Shown here: positions 18,867-27,603 of the stretch, in pieces
How the letters are laid out: every line of letters begins with the position of its first letter
Position numbering within the stretch: the stretch's first letter is position 1
DNA from: Marinomonas primoryensis
Lineage (GTDB): Bacteria; Pseudomonadota; Gammaproteobacteria; Pseudomonadales; Marinomonadaceae
Length of the DNA: 64,000 bases
Direction: 5' to 3'
Assembly (NCBI RefSeq): GCF_013372285.1
Contig: NZ_CP054301.1
Location: 2,535,001 to 2,599,000, forward strand
The notes under the pieces: model-generated
What the model saw: the letters and a program-made list of their open reading frames with translations, nothing else
Database searches by the model: none
What the model was told of the DNA's origin: nothing
Made by a program: the position numbers and the translations under genes

Positions 18867-20111
18867 ATGGAAAATGCTCACAACAACACCTCTGCGTCCG
18901 GCATGGAGTCAAAAGAGTTCACTGTCCTAGTCGCTCTACTAATGTCCATTACCGCGATTTCCATTGATGCTTTACTGCCTGCGCTAGGAATTATCGGCAA
19001 AGAGCTGGGAGCCGTTACGGCAAATCAGCCTCAATTACTCATTAGCATGTTGTTCTTAGGGTTGGCGCTTGGTCAACTAATATGCGGACCCTTGTCTGAT
19101 GCGTTAGGTCGTCGCCCTATTCTGTTTGCCGGTTTTGCTTTATACCTAGTGGGCACCGTAATTTGTTATCAAGCTGACAGCTTAGACGTTTTAATGTTCG
19201 GGCGCTTCATCCAAGGGTTAGGCGTTGCAGGGCCTTATATTTCAGCAATATCACTGGTAAGAGACTTGTATCACGGTGCTCAAATGGCACGCATTATGTC
19301 ATTAGTGATGATGATTTTTGTTCTTGTTCCAGCCATTGCTCCGACACTGGGTCAAGCCATCATGCTTGTTGCTGACTGGCGCAGTATCTTTGAACTGTAC
19401 CTTGTCTACGCGGCCTGTCTTATTGTCTGGATTGCGTTTCGTTTAAAAGAGACACTCCCAAAATCTAATCGTATTCCTTTTACCAAAAAAGGCTTTTACG
19501 AAGGCTTTAAAGAAGTTCTGACGAATCGCATTACGGCGAGCTACACCATTTGCATGGGATTATTTTTCGGTAGTTTTATTGGTTACTTAAACTCATCACA
19601 ACAAATATTTCAGGTGCAATTTAATACGGGGAATTTATTTGCTTTTTACTTTGGCTTATTAGCCTTGGTACTAGGCGTAGCCTCTTTAATTAACTCACGT
19701 ATTGTTGAAAAACACGGCGCTAAATTCATCGCCTTCCGTGCTATTTTCGTCGTCGTGATTGCATCGCTTGCGTTCTTTTCCTTACACGCTTTTGTGGCAA
19801 TCAGTTTATGGATGTTCATGGTTTACGCGGCAATCTTTTTCTTCTGCTTTGGCTTGTTATTTGGTAACGTCAATGCGCTGGCAATGGAACCAATGGGGCA
19901 CGTTGCTGGCATCGCTTCCGCGGTGATTGGTTCTGTGTCATCCATTATGTCCTTGTCCATTGGCACCCTCATAGGCCAAATGTACAACAATACCTTAATG
20001 CCCATTTCTGGTGGCTTCGCCATAACCGGAACATTGGCTTTGTGTATTATATATTGGGCAGAAAAAGGTCGTGTTGAAGAAAGTGTACCAGTAGAAGGCT
20101 CTGCGGCTTAA
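18867..20111 (+). CDS. Bcr/CflA-family multidrug exporter (MFS)
   Basis: A 414-residue, 12-helix major facilitator. I chose ATG 18867 because GGA lies eight to ten bases upstream, while the longer frame starts at a weak TTG at 18846. The second helix is followed by GPLSDALGRRPILFAGFALY, the MFS motif A, and the DALLPALG start of helix 1 is typical of the drug:H+ antiporter Bcr/CflA group. Substrates of relatives include bicyclomycin and chloramphenicol, but the substrate here is unknown. It is convergent with a TetR gene across a shared terminator. Confidence 0.88.
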   Translation: MENAHNNTSASGMESKEFTVLVALLMSITAISIDALLPALGIIGKELGAVTANQPQLLISMLFLGLALGQLICGPLSDALGRRPILFAGFALYLVGTVICYQADSLDVLMFGRFIQGLGVAGPYISAISLVRDLYHGAQMARIMSLVMMIFVLVPAIAPTLGQAIMLVADWRSIFELYLVYAACLIVWIAFRLKETLPKSNRIPFTKKGFYEGFKEVLTNRITASYTICMGLFFGSFIGYLNSSQQIFQVQFNTGNLFAFYFGLLALVLGVASLINSRIVEKHGAKFIAFRAIFVVVIASLAFFSLHAFVAISLWMFMVYAAIFFFCFGLLFGNVNALAMEPMGHVAGIASAVIGSVSSIMSLSIGTLIGQMYNNTLMPISGGFAITGTLALCIIYWAEKGRVEESVPVEGSAA

Positions 20112-20146
20112 CTACAAACTGTGCGTGATTTTGACTAATGAAAGAG

Positions 20147-20180
20147 AAGCCAAATAGCCTGCGCTATTTGGCTTTTATTT
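20147..20180. terminator. bidirectional terminator between MFS and TetR genes
   Basis: An 11-bp stem (AAGCCAAATAG at 20147-20157 with CTATTTGGCTT at 20164-20174), loop CCTGCG, followed by TTATTT on the plus strand. It lies between two convergent genes. Confidence 0.7.
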
Positions 20181-20181
20181 A

Positions 20182-20739
20182 CTAATGAATAAGTACTTCA
20201 AGCTGTTGCGCTAATTCGTCTTCTTCCATCATTGCCTGATTCAATAAAGCAGGCATTAATAACGCTTCTTTGCTTACGGCTTTTAACGCAAAAAAATTCA
20301 TTGTCGATACAGGAAATTCAGTCATCCACTCGCTCAATGCCGACTCAAGAACGGCTTCAAACTCGACAAACAAAGCAAACGTAGACGGCGCCATTTTATG
20401 CTGCTCACCTAACAATATACGATAACTTGCCAGCCGTTCCGCCTTTCCAACCCAAACAGACCAAAGCGCGATCCATCCGGTAATAAAACTTAGTTCTTTG
20501 GCCGAATTCAGCTTCAACAAGGCAATGTCCATTTCCTCTTGTGCCCTTTCGGTTAAAGAAAACAACGCTGTCTCCCACAACACCAATTTAGTAGGAAAAT
20601 TACTATATACCGTCGGCTTAGACACCGCCGCCGCTAAAACCACCTGATCAATACTGGTACTTTGATAACCTTGTTTCGTAAAAAGTTCACAAGCCACTTC
20701 GACAATATGCGCCTTCTTGCTGGGTCTTCCTCTTGCCAT
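20182..20739 (-). CDS. TetR/AcrR-family repressor
   Basis: A 185-residue regulator. The N-terminal helix-turn-helix reads VACELFTKQGYQSTSIDQVV followed by AVSKPTVYSNFPTKLVLWE, the classic TetR pattern with Y-x-x-F after the recognition helix. The C-terminal 130 residues form the ligand and dimer domain, not matched to a known ligand. It faces the MFS exporter and lies upstream-to-downstream next to a TRAP binding protein on the same strand; either could be a target. Confidence 0.85.
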   Translation of the reverse strand: MARGRPSKKAHIVEVACELFTKQGYQSTSIDQVVLAAAVSKPTVYSNFPTKLVLWETALFSLTERAQEEMDIALLKLNSAKELSFITGWIALWSVWVGKAERLASYRILLGEQHKMAPSTFALFVEFEAVLESALSEWMTEFPVSTMNFFALKAVSKEALLMPALLNQAMMEEDELAQQLEVLIH

Positions 20740-20810
20740 AAACGCCTCTATAAATTATGTCGTTTTACTTGTTTCGTCATACTTATTTCAAAACACATAT
20801 TTCAAACTAT

Positions 20811-21812
20811 TTACTTTATGCCTTTGGATTGGCGTTGGGCCTCTCGATACGCACGATAAATATCACCATTCTGTTTCGGGTCTTGCTCAATCCATTCTTG
20901 AGTCATTCGTTGATTAATCACCTCAAGTTCTCGCAATAGTTTATTGGATGGTTTGCTATAAATGATACCGCCATTTTTTAGTGACGCTAGATCCGTTTCA
21001 ACACGTTCTTTAGTTTGCAGCCAACCATTACGCTCTGCCTTAAGCGACGCCTTTTCGATCGCTGCTTTGGTTTTTTCATCCAGCTTGTCAAAGGCACTCT
21101 TATTCATCACCACTATTTCTTTTGGTATCCATATTCGTAGGTCATTTAAATACGGCGCATACGTCCATATCTGAGAATCCTCTCCAACTGAAAGAGACGC
21201 AAAGCGGCCGTCTAACTTGCCTTGTTCAAACGCCGACGTTACATCTTTAAGCGGCACTTTAACTGGATTGGCGCCGAGTTTCTGTATCAACGATGTTACC
21301 GTCTGGTTAAACGCGCGAATGGACAAACCACTAAAATCGTCAATATTTTCAATCTTACGAGTCGAAAAAGCACTATAAGGCGTCCATGGCACCACGTATA
21401 AATAGTGCAGACCCAGCTTATGCAATTGCTTTTGCGTATCCGCCTTCGACACCTGCCACAACAACTGAGAGTCGTCATAATTATTAGCAAGGAACGGAAT
21501 CATATCGTGCTGAAAAATGGAATTTTGTTTGTCTAACAACCCCAATAAAAACTCACCAATCACAACCTTACCCGTCATCACTGCCCCAGGAATTGCAAGA
21601 TGAGGTAGCGCATGACCATTTGATTTCACCAAAATATTGACCTCGCCATTCGTCAAGGCTTGCACGTCTTCTGCAAACTCATAAGCGATTTGGGTTGGCT
21701 GGTTTCGATCACCAAAGGGCGTTGGCATCACCCAATTTTGCGCAGAAGCCACCGATGACGCGGCCACAACACAAACTAAAGACAACGACTTTGATACAAG
21801 ATACTTAACCAT
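20811..21812 (-). CDS. TRAP-type dicarboxylate binding protein DctP, orphan
   Basis: A 333-residue periplasmic solute-binding protein of the DctP family. A signal peptide covers about residues 1-24 (cut after ASA). Features include the conserved Arg in FSGLSIRAFNQ, preceded by the PWTPYSAFSTRKIENIDD block, and the C-terminal helical tail. TRAP transporters need DctQ and DctM membrane subunits, and neither is present on either side, so this receptor must work with subunits encoded elsewhere or act as a sensor. Substrates are typically organic acids; the exact one is unknown. Confidence 0.88.
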   Translation of the reverse strand: MVKYLVSKSLSLVCVVAASSVASAQNWVMPTPFGDRNQPTQIAYEFAEDVQALTNGEVNILVKSNGHALPHLAIPGAVMTGKVVIGEFLLGLLDKQNSIFQHDMIPFLANNYDDSQLLWQVSKADTQKQLHKLGLHYLYVVPWTPYSAFSTRKIENIDDFSGLSIRAFNQTVTSLIQKLGANPVKVPLKDVTSAFEQGKLDGRFASLSVGEDSQIWTYAPYLNDLRIWIPKEIVVMNKSAFDKLDEKTKAAIEKASLKAERNGWLQTKERVETDLASLKNGGIIYSKPSNKLLRELEVINQRMTQEWIEQDPKQNGDIYRAYREAQRQSKGIK

Positions 21813-22031
21813 AGGATGCCTAATTCATTCCGCGCTAGTTGGCAGTAAAAGTACCATTAACTTGAATTAAATGCATGAAAATCAGCATATTTAGAGGACA
21901 AGTAAATGCGTATATTCACTTACTTAAAAGCTTCTATTTCGGACTATTTAGAGTAAATTTTGGACTTCATAAACTATTTTATAGAATTAGGTTCTAAAGT
22001 TAATGCGTGCTTAGGAAGCCCAGTTTTAACT

Positions 22032-22391
22032 TTATTGCTGTCTATCCAGCACCTGCTGAATCAGATCAATAGCGTATGGCAAATCGGCAACCTGTGTGAT
22101 TTTTAGTTCAACATCACCATTACCCCATCGACCGGTATTAGAAATACCTTAATAAACTTTCAGAAAAACCGTCAGCGGCATACTTGGCTTGTAGTACAAA
22201 ACAATGTCGGCAGATTTTACTGTTTGACGCTCTGCTATTTGTCCTCGGACATTCACCTTGCCATCACGGAGTTTTACTTGCTGACGAATCTGCGTCATAT
22301 CATCCCAACCAACGTTTTGCACTGCTGGTAAAATGAATTTAGTAATGATCTCTGTTTCCGTGAGTTTTGCTTTGTTAATGCCCGATGTCAT
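22032..22391 (-). pseudogene. relic: HsdR N-terminal piece joined in frame to a DUF5655-like C-terminal piece
   Basis: From ATG 22391 the frame encodes the start of a type I restriction R-subunit N-terminal domain ([41 protein letters not shown]). It stops at 22149 (TAA). The same frame continues to 22032 with GISNTGRWGNGDVELKI and ends LIQQVLDRQQ, which resembles the C-terminal end of DUF5655 proteins (GHWGNGDVEV). Both ends are present but the several hundred residues expected between them are gone, and an in-frame stop interrupts the remnant. It is almost certainly non-functional. Confidence 0.65.
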
Positions 22392-22515
22392 GCCGTCAAT
22401 CCATTACAACGCATTTAAGCACCTAATATTGCGAAAATATTCTGTAAAGCCGAGTGCATTCAAGTCGTTTAAAACAAGCGGCTTAACTCGTTCATCAAGA
22501 AATCATCTTTAAAGG

Positions 22516-23061
22516 CTATTTATGGGGTTTAGTTTTGTCTTCCACTCTTTTCTTAATACGCGACAAACCCACTGGCGTTACGCCTAGATAACGAGCTAAA
22601 TCATTTTGGGTTATGTTGTTCAGTATGTTAGGTCTGCTTTTGATCAGTAAAGAAAAGCGTTCTTCTGCGCTTAAACACAAAAACTCATATTCTCGTTTTT
22701 CTTTTTTCATCGAAAATTGAAGTAAGACATCCAGCATTTCATTGGCGATGTTCACATCTCTACGGCTGTGTTCACGAATCACGTCGAAAGGGATTTTGGT
22801 TACTGTTGTCAGTTCTAAACACAGCAAGCTAAAAGAGCATAAGCCGCTAGCATGAGCAGACGTTAGGCTTCCAATAATATCCTTGTTTGATAAAAAAGAT
22901 TTGATTGATTCTTTGCCATCGTCAGATAAGTAATAAGCCTTCAATAACCCCGAATTAATAAGATAAAGAGACGTGTCTGTCTCTCCTTGCCTAAATAGGT
23001 GTTCACCACTCTCTTTTTCTATGGCTATCCCTTCACGTTGTAAAAGTTCATAAAAGTTCAT
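22516..23061 (-). CDS. Crp/Fnr-family transcription regulator
   Basis: A 181-residue protein with an N-terminal cyclic-nucleotide-binding-like beta barrel (residues about 15-105: GEHLFRQGETDTSLYLINSG) and a C-terminal DNA-binding helix pair (NITQNDLARYLGVTPVGLSRIKKR). There are no clustered N-terminal cysteines, so it is not an FNR oxygen sensor. It belongs to the short Crp-like group common near stress genes. It is transcribed away from the SDR gene with 103 bases between, so it probably controls the SDR-DUF2141-VTT operon. Confidence 0.82.
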   Translation of the reverse strand: MNFYELLQREGIAIEKESGEHLFRQGETDTSLYLINSGLLKAYYLSDDGKESIKSFLSNKDIIGSLTSAHASGLCSFSLLCLELTTVTKIPFDVIREHSRRDVNIANEMLDVLLQFSMKKEKREYEFLCLSAEERFSLLIKSRPNILNNITQNDLARYLGVTPVGLSRIKKRVEDKTKPHK

Positions 23062-23164
23062 CCGTTTTAACCTCGGTTAATGCGTGCTTGGTTCATTTCC
23101 CTAAATATACAGCATGAAGATTAGAAACAGCCATTGAGACCTAAATTCAGGGGAAGCGAGCCTT

Positions 23165-23908
23165 ATGAAAATCACGAAAAAACGTATTGTCATTACTGGA
23201 GGTACATCGGGTATTGGTTATGAAATGGTGAAATTATTACACTCAGAAAATGAGGTAATAGTTATTGCTAGAAATGCGATGAAGTTGAATAAACTCGAAC
23301 TTGAGTTGCCTGGCGTTGTTACTTATCAGGCAGACTTATCGCAAGCAACAGAGGTAGAAGCAGCGGCTAATAAGATCCTAGAGCGCTTTAAATCCCTCGA
23401 TATTCTTATTAATAACGTGGCAGTGCAATACACGCCAACCTTTTTAGATGATGACTTTCAATATTCAAATATTGCTGATGAGGTCGCGTTAAATTTTACT
23501 AATATTTGCCATATGACCTATTGGTTGTTGCCCGCGTTAATGAAGAATGAAAAGAGCCATGAAAGAACCATTATTTTGAATATTAACTCTGGTCTTGGGT
23601 TCGTACCGAAAACGTCATCCGCTGTGTATTGTGCCACCAAAGCCGCGCTGGACATCTTTTCTCAATCACTGAGCTATCAATTGGAACAAACAAATGTTCG
23701 AGTCCAACAAGCGTTTCTAGAGTTGGTGGACACTCCAATGACAGCGGGCAGAGGAACAAACAAGATGTCTCCCAAGTTAGCAGCGCAAAAGATCATCTAT
23801 GGCATTGAAAATGATATTTCTATTAATAATATCGGCAAAGTCAAATTGCTCAGGGTGTTGTTAAGGCTTGTACCTTCTATCGCAAAACGCATCATGAAAA
23901 AGTATTGA
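23165..23908 (+). CDS. short-chain dehydrogenase/reductase, DltE-like
   Basis: A 247-residue SDR. The NADP-binding motif is TGGTSGIG (residues about 10-17), NNVA follows near 86, and the catalytic set is Ser in NINSG, then YCATKAAL (Tyr and Lys). The substrate is unknown; the sequence resembles DltE-type oxidoreductases. AGGGGAAG lies upstream of the ATG. It is the first gene of a three-gene run (11- and 15-base gaps) with a DUF2141 protein and a VTT membrane protein, divergent from the Crp-like gene. Confidence 0.87.
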   Translation: MKITKKRIVITGGTSGIGYEMVKLLHSENEVIVIARNAMKLNKLELELPGVVTYQADLSQATEVEAAANKILERFKSLDILINNVAVQYTPTFLDDDFQYSNIADEVALNFTNICHMTYWLLPALMKNEKSHERTIILNINSGLGFVPKTSSAVYCATKAALDIFSQSLSYQLEQTNVRVQQAFLELVDTPMTAGRGTNKMSPKLAAQKIIYGIENDISINNIGKVKLLRVLLRLVPSIAKRIMKKY

Positions 23909-23919
23909 AGAGGTGAAAG

Positions 23920-24366
23920 ATGCATAAATTTTATGGGATTTTGTTAGGTGTTTTTATGCTATTTACATCACCAACATTCGCAACCGAGCGATTCACAACC
24001 GAGCTGAATATCACCGTGACTAATATCGATACATCACGAGGTGGAAATATTGTCGTGATGATCTTCGGCGAGGAGGGTTTTCCTAAAAATCATGCGCTGG
24101 CTTTGTTAACGGCAACAAAGAAGGTGTTAAGCAACACTATGGTTTTTACATTTTTAATAAACCAGCCAGAAGTCGCTATTAAGGTGCTGCACGATGAAAA
24201 TGGAGACGGGGAAGTCACTAAAAATTGGACGGGGATTTATCCAAAAGATGGCCTTGGTTTTTCTAATGACCAAAAGATTGGATTAACTGGACCTCCAAAT
24301 TACCTGAAATCAAAAATCAGGTTCGTTGCGCCAAAAAGCGAAGCCACTATTTCAATCATATATTAA
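23920..24366 (+). CDS. DUF2141 secreted protein
   Basis: A 148-residue protein with a Sec signal peptide (about 1-22, cut after TFA). The mature part is a beta-rich domain with the DUF2141 hallmarks: ITVTNIDTSRGGNIVVMIFG near the start, AIKVLHDENGDGEV, then a YPKDGLGFSND segment. The function of this family is not established. It is exported, probably periplasmic, and cotranscribed with the SDR and VTT genes. Confidence 0.8.
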   Translation: MHKFYGILLGVFMLFTSPTFATERFTTELNITVTNIDTSRGGNIVVMIFGEEGFPKNHALALLTATKKVLSNTMVFTFLINQPEVAIKVLHDENGDGEVTKNWTGIYPKDGLGFSNDQKIGLTGPPNYLKSKIRFVAPKSEATISIIY

Positions 24367-24381
24367 GACGGAGTATTTCCC

Positions 24382-25053
24382 ATGACAGCATTAATAAGGG
24401 TTGCCTTGATCCTTTTTACCCTCTTTGCATCTACTTTTTTACTGCTTAACCTAACCGGCATACTAACGGTAGAGCTGATTGAGCAATGGTTAACACAAGC
24501 TAAAGAGTTGTCTCCTACATACATGGGATTATTTGTGATATCCCTACTTTTCCTAGATTTGTTTGTCGCTGTACCTACGCTAACCGTTGCGATTCTTGCG
24601 GGGTATTTTCTTGGTCATTCATACGGTTTCATTGCAGTATTGATTGGTTTTAGCATGGCAGGAATAGGAGGATATTGTTTGAGCCGATGGTACGGTGGCA
24701 AACTTCTGACTGTATTAATAAAAGACGAGCAGAAACGTGATGAAGCGATCACCATGTTTCAAAAACATGGCTTAGTTACCATCCTTCTATCGAGAGCTAT
24801 GCCTATTTTACCAGAAGTGTCTGCATGCCTGGCCGGCATGATGAAGCTTCGATTTAGAACCTTTTTAAGTGCTTGGTTAGTGAGTACCGTACCTTATGCG
24901 TTTATTGCAACCTATGCGGGTTCCATTAGTTCTATTGATAATCCGAAGCCTGCGATATTCATAGCGATTGGGCTGTCAGGATTGTTGTGGACTTGTTGGT
25001 TCTTTTATCATCGAACCCATACAAGAAGACCAATTAGCAAAACGGCGAAATAA
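24382..25053 (+). CDS. VTT-domain (TVP38/TMEM64, DedA-like) membrane protein
   Basis: A 223-residue polytopic protein with about six hydrophobic segments. The central motif GYFLGHSYGFIAVLIGFSMA followed by G-x-x-L-S-R-W-Y-G, and later LLSRAMPILPEVSACLAGMM, match the VTT domain, where the R-x-x-P-x-x-P region is functional. DedA and VTT proteins move lipids between membrane leaflets or support envelope homeostasis. It ends the operon begun by the SDR gene. The basic C-terminal tail (RTHTRRPISK) is cytoplasmic. Confidence 0.82.
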   Translation: MTALIRVALILFTLFASTFLLLNLTGILTVELIEQWLTQAKELSPTYMGLFVISLLFLDLFVAVPTLTVAILAGYFLGHSYGFIAVLIGFSMAGIGGYCLSRWYGGKLLTVLIKDEQKRDEAITMFQKHGLVTILLSRAMPILPEVSACLAGMMKLRFRTFLSAWLVSTVPYAFIATYAGSISSIDNPKPAIFIAIGLSGLLWTCWFFYHRTHTRRPISKTAK

Positions 25054-25159
25054 AGTAATAGCTCTGTGTATAGCAAACGAATGCTTCCTGTATTTTCAAT
25101 AAAAACATCAAACGCCTTTCTCACTTAATAGTATTCATCAATGTTTCTCAATAATGCGC

Positions 25160-25209
25160 TTGACGTATACCGACAACCTCATTATATTAACTAAACGGTA
25201 TAGTTAATA
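25160..25209 (+). promoter_or_regulatory. trpBA promoter with palindromic operator
   Basis: TTGACG (25160-25165) and TATATT (25183-25188) are spaced by 17 bases, a strong sigma70 layout. A perfect inverted repeat, TATTAACTA (25185-25193) and TAGTTAATA (25201-25209) with seven bases between, overlaps the -10 and probable start. This is the position of a repressor operator. The shape suits a TetR-type dimer; the cognate regulator is unknown. Confidence 0.6.
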
Positions 25210-25226
25210 AATTAAAGAGGTTTAAG

Positions 25227-26489
25227 ATGAAAAGTGAGAACGGTTTCTACGGGCAATACGGCGGTAGCTACATCCCTGAGATCCTTTATTCGAGCCAGCA
25301 GCAAATCTTGCACGCGTTCGAAGACGCTAAAAACGACCCAGCCTTTCTCGCTGAGCTACACAAACAATGGCAGCAGTTTTCTGGCCGTCCAACGCCATTA
25401 ACCTATTGCGCGAACCTGACTGAACACTTTGGTGGTGCGCAGATTTACCTTAAACGCGAAGACTTAAACCACAGTGGCGCGCACAAGATGAACAACGTGA
25501 TTGGCCAAGGTTTGTTGGTCAAACGCATGGGCAAAAAACGTGTTATCGCCGAAACGGGTGCGGGTCAGCACGGTATTGCAACCGCATTGGTTGCGGCGCG
25601 TTTAGGCCTTGAATGTACGATTTACATGGGCGCAAAAGACATAGAACGCCAATACCCCAATGTATTTTGGATGAAGCAACTCGGCGCAACGGTAGTACCG
25701 GTTACCACAGGCGCACAAACCCTACGCGATGCGCTAGACGAAGCCTTACGTGACTGGTCTTCTAGCCACGAAAACAGCCATTATTTAATTGGCACGTCTT
25801 GTGGTTGCGCGCCCTTCCCTGAAATGGTGGCGTTTTTTCAATCCGTTATTGGTGACGAAGTCCGCGAGCAAAGCGTGGCGCAATTTGGTCAATTTCCAGA
25901 TCGTCTGTACGCGTGTGTTGGCGGTGGATCAAACGCTTGTGGCTTATTCCTGCCTTTCTTAGATGACAAAGACGTCGAAATGGTGGGCGTCGAAGCTGGC
26001 GGTAAAGGACTGGAATTGGGCGAGCACTCTATTCGCCTATCTCATAACCTTGGTCAGCCCGGTATCGCCCAAGGTTTTGCGACCATGTTCTTGCAAGACC
26101 AAGCTGGCCAATTACAAGAAACCCATTCTATCGCTGCCGGTTTGGACTACGTTGGCGTTTCGCCCATCATTGCGCATTTGGCCGAAACAGGTCGTATTAA
26201 AATGACCTACGCGATGGACGATGAAGTGATTGCCGCTTGTACGCTATTGTTGAAAAAAGAAGGGATTATTCCCGCGCTAGAATCGTCTCATGCTTTGGCG
26301 GGCGCGTTTAAAGACGCTCCGAATTTACCAAAAGAGTCAAAAATTGTAATCAACCTTTCTGGTCGTGGCGACAAAGACATCTTCAACGTCGCGAAAGCCG
26401 TGCAAGATGAAACTTTCCCTCAATTCTTAACCGATTATCTTGCGGCTTACCCAACTAGCCACGCTGATCATAAGGAGCAAAACGCATGA
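25227..26489 (+). CDS. trpB: tryptophan synthase beta chain
   Basis: A 420-residue PLP enzyme joining indole and serine to give tryptophan. The PLP lysine lies in KREDLNHSGAHKMNN, the glycine-rich phosphate loop is GGGSNA, and AETGAGQHG is the conserved active-site segment. The start FYGQYGGSYIPEIL is the usual TrpB N-terminus. AAGAGG lies before the ATG. It overlaps trpA by four bases. Slightly longer than E. coli TrpB (397) because of a short C-terminal extension. Confidence 0.95.
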   Translation: MKSENGFYGQYGGSYIPEILYSSQQQILHAFEDAKNDPAFLAELHKQWQQFSGRPTPLTYCANLTEHFGGAQIYLKREDLNHSGAHKMNNVIGQGLLVKRMGKKRVIAETGAGQHGIATALVAARLGLECTIYMGAKDIERQYPNVFWMKQLGATVVPVTTGAQTLRDALDEALRDWSSSHENSHYLIGTSCGCAPFPEMVAFFQSVIGDEVREQSVAQFGQFPDRLYACVGGGSNACGLFLPFLDDKDVEMVGVEAGGKGLELGEHSIRLSHNLGQPGIAQGFATMFLQDQAGQLQETHSIAAGLDYVGVSPIIAHLAETGRIKMTYAMDDEVIAACTLLLKKEGIIPALESSHALAGAFKDAPNLPKESKIVINLSGRGDKDIFNVAKAVQDETFPQFLTDYLAAYPTSHADHKEQNA

Positions 26490-27304
26490 GCCAGTTAGCC
26501 GCTTTTATTGAAGAAAAAAAGAGTATTAAAGAAAAACGTCAGCAAAAACCTATTTTGTCTATGACTCACGTGGTTTATGGGTATCCAACGGTTCAAGAAA
26601 GTCTGGATTGGATGAAACGCCTGATGCAAGAAGGCGTGGACTTCATCGAAGTGCAATTTCCTTTTTCGGACCCTGTGGCCGATGGCCCAAGTATTGTCGC
26701 TGCGTGCCATAAAGCGTTAGAGCAAACACTAGACGTAGATACCTGTTTAGCGCAACTTGGCGAACTGGCGAAAGGTTTTCCTGAAAGCCGCATCGTATTG
26801 ATGAGTTATCTCAATCCTATGTTTCGTTTCGGTTTAGACAAACTGGCCAAACGTGCGGCCGAAGAAAATATTCTAGGCTTAATCTTGCCTGATCTGCCGA
26901 TTGAGCAAGCCGCCACGTATAAAGCCGCTTGTAAAGACAACGGCATCGATCCAATCTGGCTCGTTACACCAGTAACACCGCCAGAACGGTTGGCTATGTT
27001 AGCAAGCCAAGCCAGTGGTTTCCTATATTGTGTGGCTCGCTCTGGTGTAACGGGCCATTCTGTCCATGAAAACAAAAGCCATGAAGGCAAAGTAAAAAAC
27101 ACCTCGCTCGACGACTATTTGGCTAACATCAAGCAACACGCCAGCGCCCCAATGGGTGTCGGGTTCGGCTTACGAGAACGAGCCCAAATCGAACAGTTAA
27201 TTGGCAAAGCCGACATCGCTATTCTTGGTTCTGCGCTATTGGATGCGTACAACAAAGGCGGGCAAGAAGAAGGCATTAAACTGATCAAAGACTTATTTCA
27301 CTAA
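26486..27304 (+). CDS. trpA: tryptophan synthase alpha chain
   Basis: A 272-residue TIM-barrel enzyme releasing indole from indole-3-glycerol phosphate and channelling it to TrpB. The catalytic Glu lies in VDFIEVQFPFSDPVADGP, together with the conserved Asp further on, and the phosphate-binding loop is GVGFGL. The start codon overlaps the trpB stop, typical of coupled trpBA. The barrel start MTHVVYGYPTVQESLDWM is more divergent than in enteric TrpA. No trpF, trpC or trpI gene is next to it. Confidence 0.94.
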   Translation: MSQLAAFIEEKKSIKEKRQQKPILSMTHVVYGYPTVQESLDWMKRLMQEGVDFIEVQFPFSDPVADGPSIVAACHKALEQTLDVDTCLAQLGELAKGFPESRIVLMSYLNPMFRFGLDKLAKRAAEENILGLILPDLPIEQAATYKAACKDNGIDPIWLVTPVTPPERLAMLASQASGFLYCVARSGVTGHSVHENKSHEGKVKNTSLDDYLANIKQHASAPMGVGFGLRERAQIEQLIGKADIAILGSALLDAYNKGGQEEGIKLIKDLFH

Positions 27305-27355
27305 GTTCATTCTCAAAATCCACAGTAAATATTGCTTGAAACTCTGCAACACCGA

Positions 27356-27394
27356 ATATATGATCCGTATATAATTCATATACGGATCATATAT
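27356..27394. promoter_or_regulatory. 17-bp perfect palindrome, probable autoregulatory operator
   Basis: ATATATGATCCGTATAT (27356-27372) and its exact complement ATATACGGATCATATAT (27378-27394) flank five bases. The repeat ends one base before the ATG of the ParD-like gene. That is the position expected for binding by a ribbon-helix-helix protein such as the one encoded next. It leaves only CGGA as a possible ribosome site. Confidence 0.65.
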
Positions 27395-27395
27395 C

Positions 27396-27602
27396 ATGGG
27401 TATCATCAAAATTTCCGACGACCTTCACGACGACATTCGTAAAAGCTGCCACGTCATGTCTCGCTCTATCAACGCTCAAGCCGAATTCTGGATGAAGATG
27501 GGACGCTTAGCCGAACTCAATCCGAGCCTGACTTTTTCAGAACTCATTGCCAATGAACTGGCAAACGCCAATCTCGAAACACCATTAAAAATGGTGAAGT
27601 AG
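27396..27602 (+). CDS. ParD-like antitoxin-type DNA-binding protein
   Basis: A 68-residue protein starting MGIIKISDDLHDDIRKSCHV, a ribbon-helix-helix layout, followed by SRSINAQAEFWMKMGRLAEL as in the ParD-like family that is often found beside methionine aminopeptidase genes. No ParE toxin gene is nearby. One base separates it from map, so both form one transcript. The perfect palindrome immediately upstream suggests autoregulation. Confidence 0.78.
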   Translation: MGIIKISDDLHDDIRKSCHVMSRSINAQAEFWMKMGRLAELNPSLTFSELIANELANANLETPLKMVK

Positions 27603-27603
27603 T

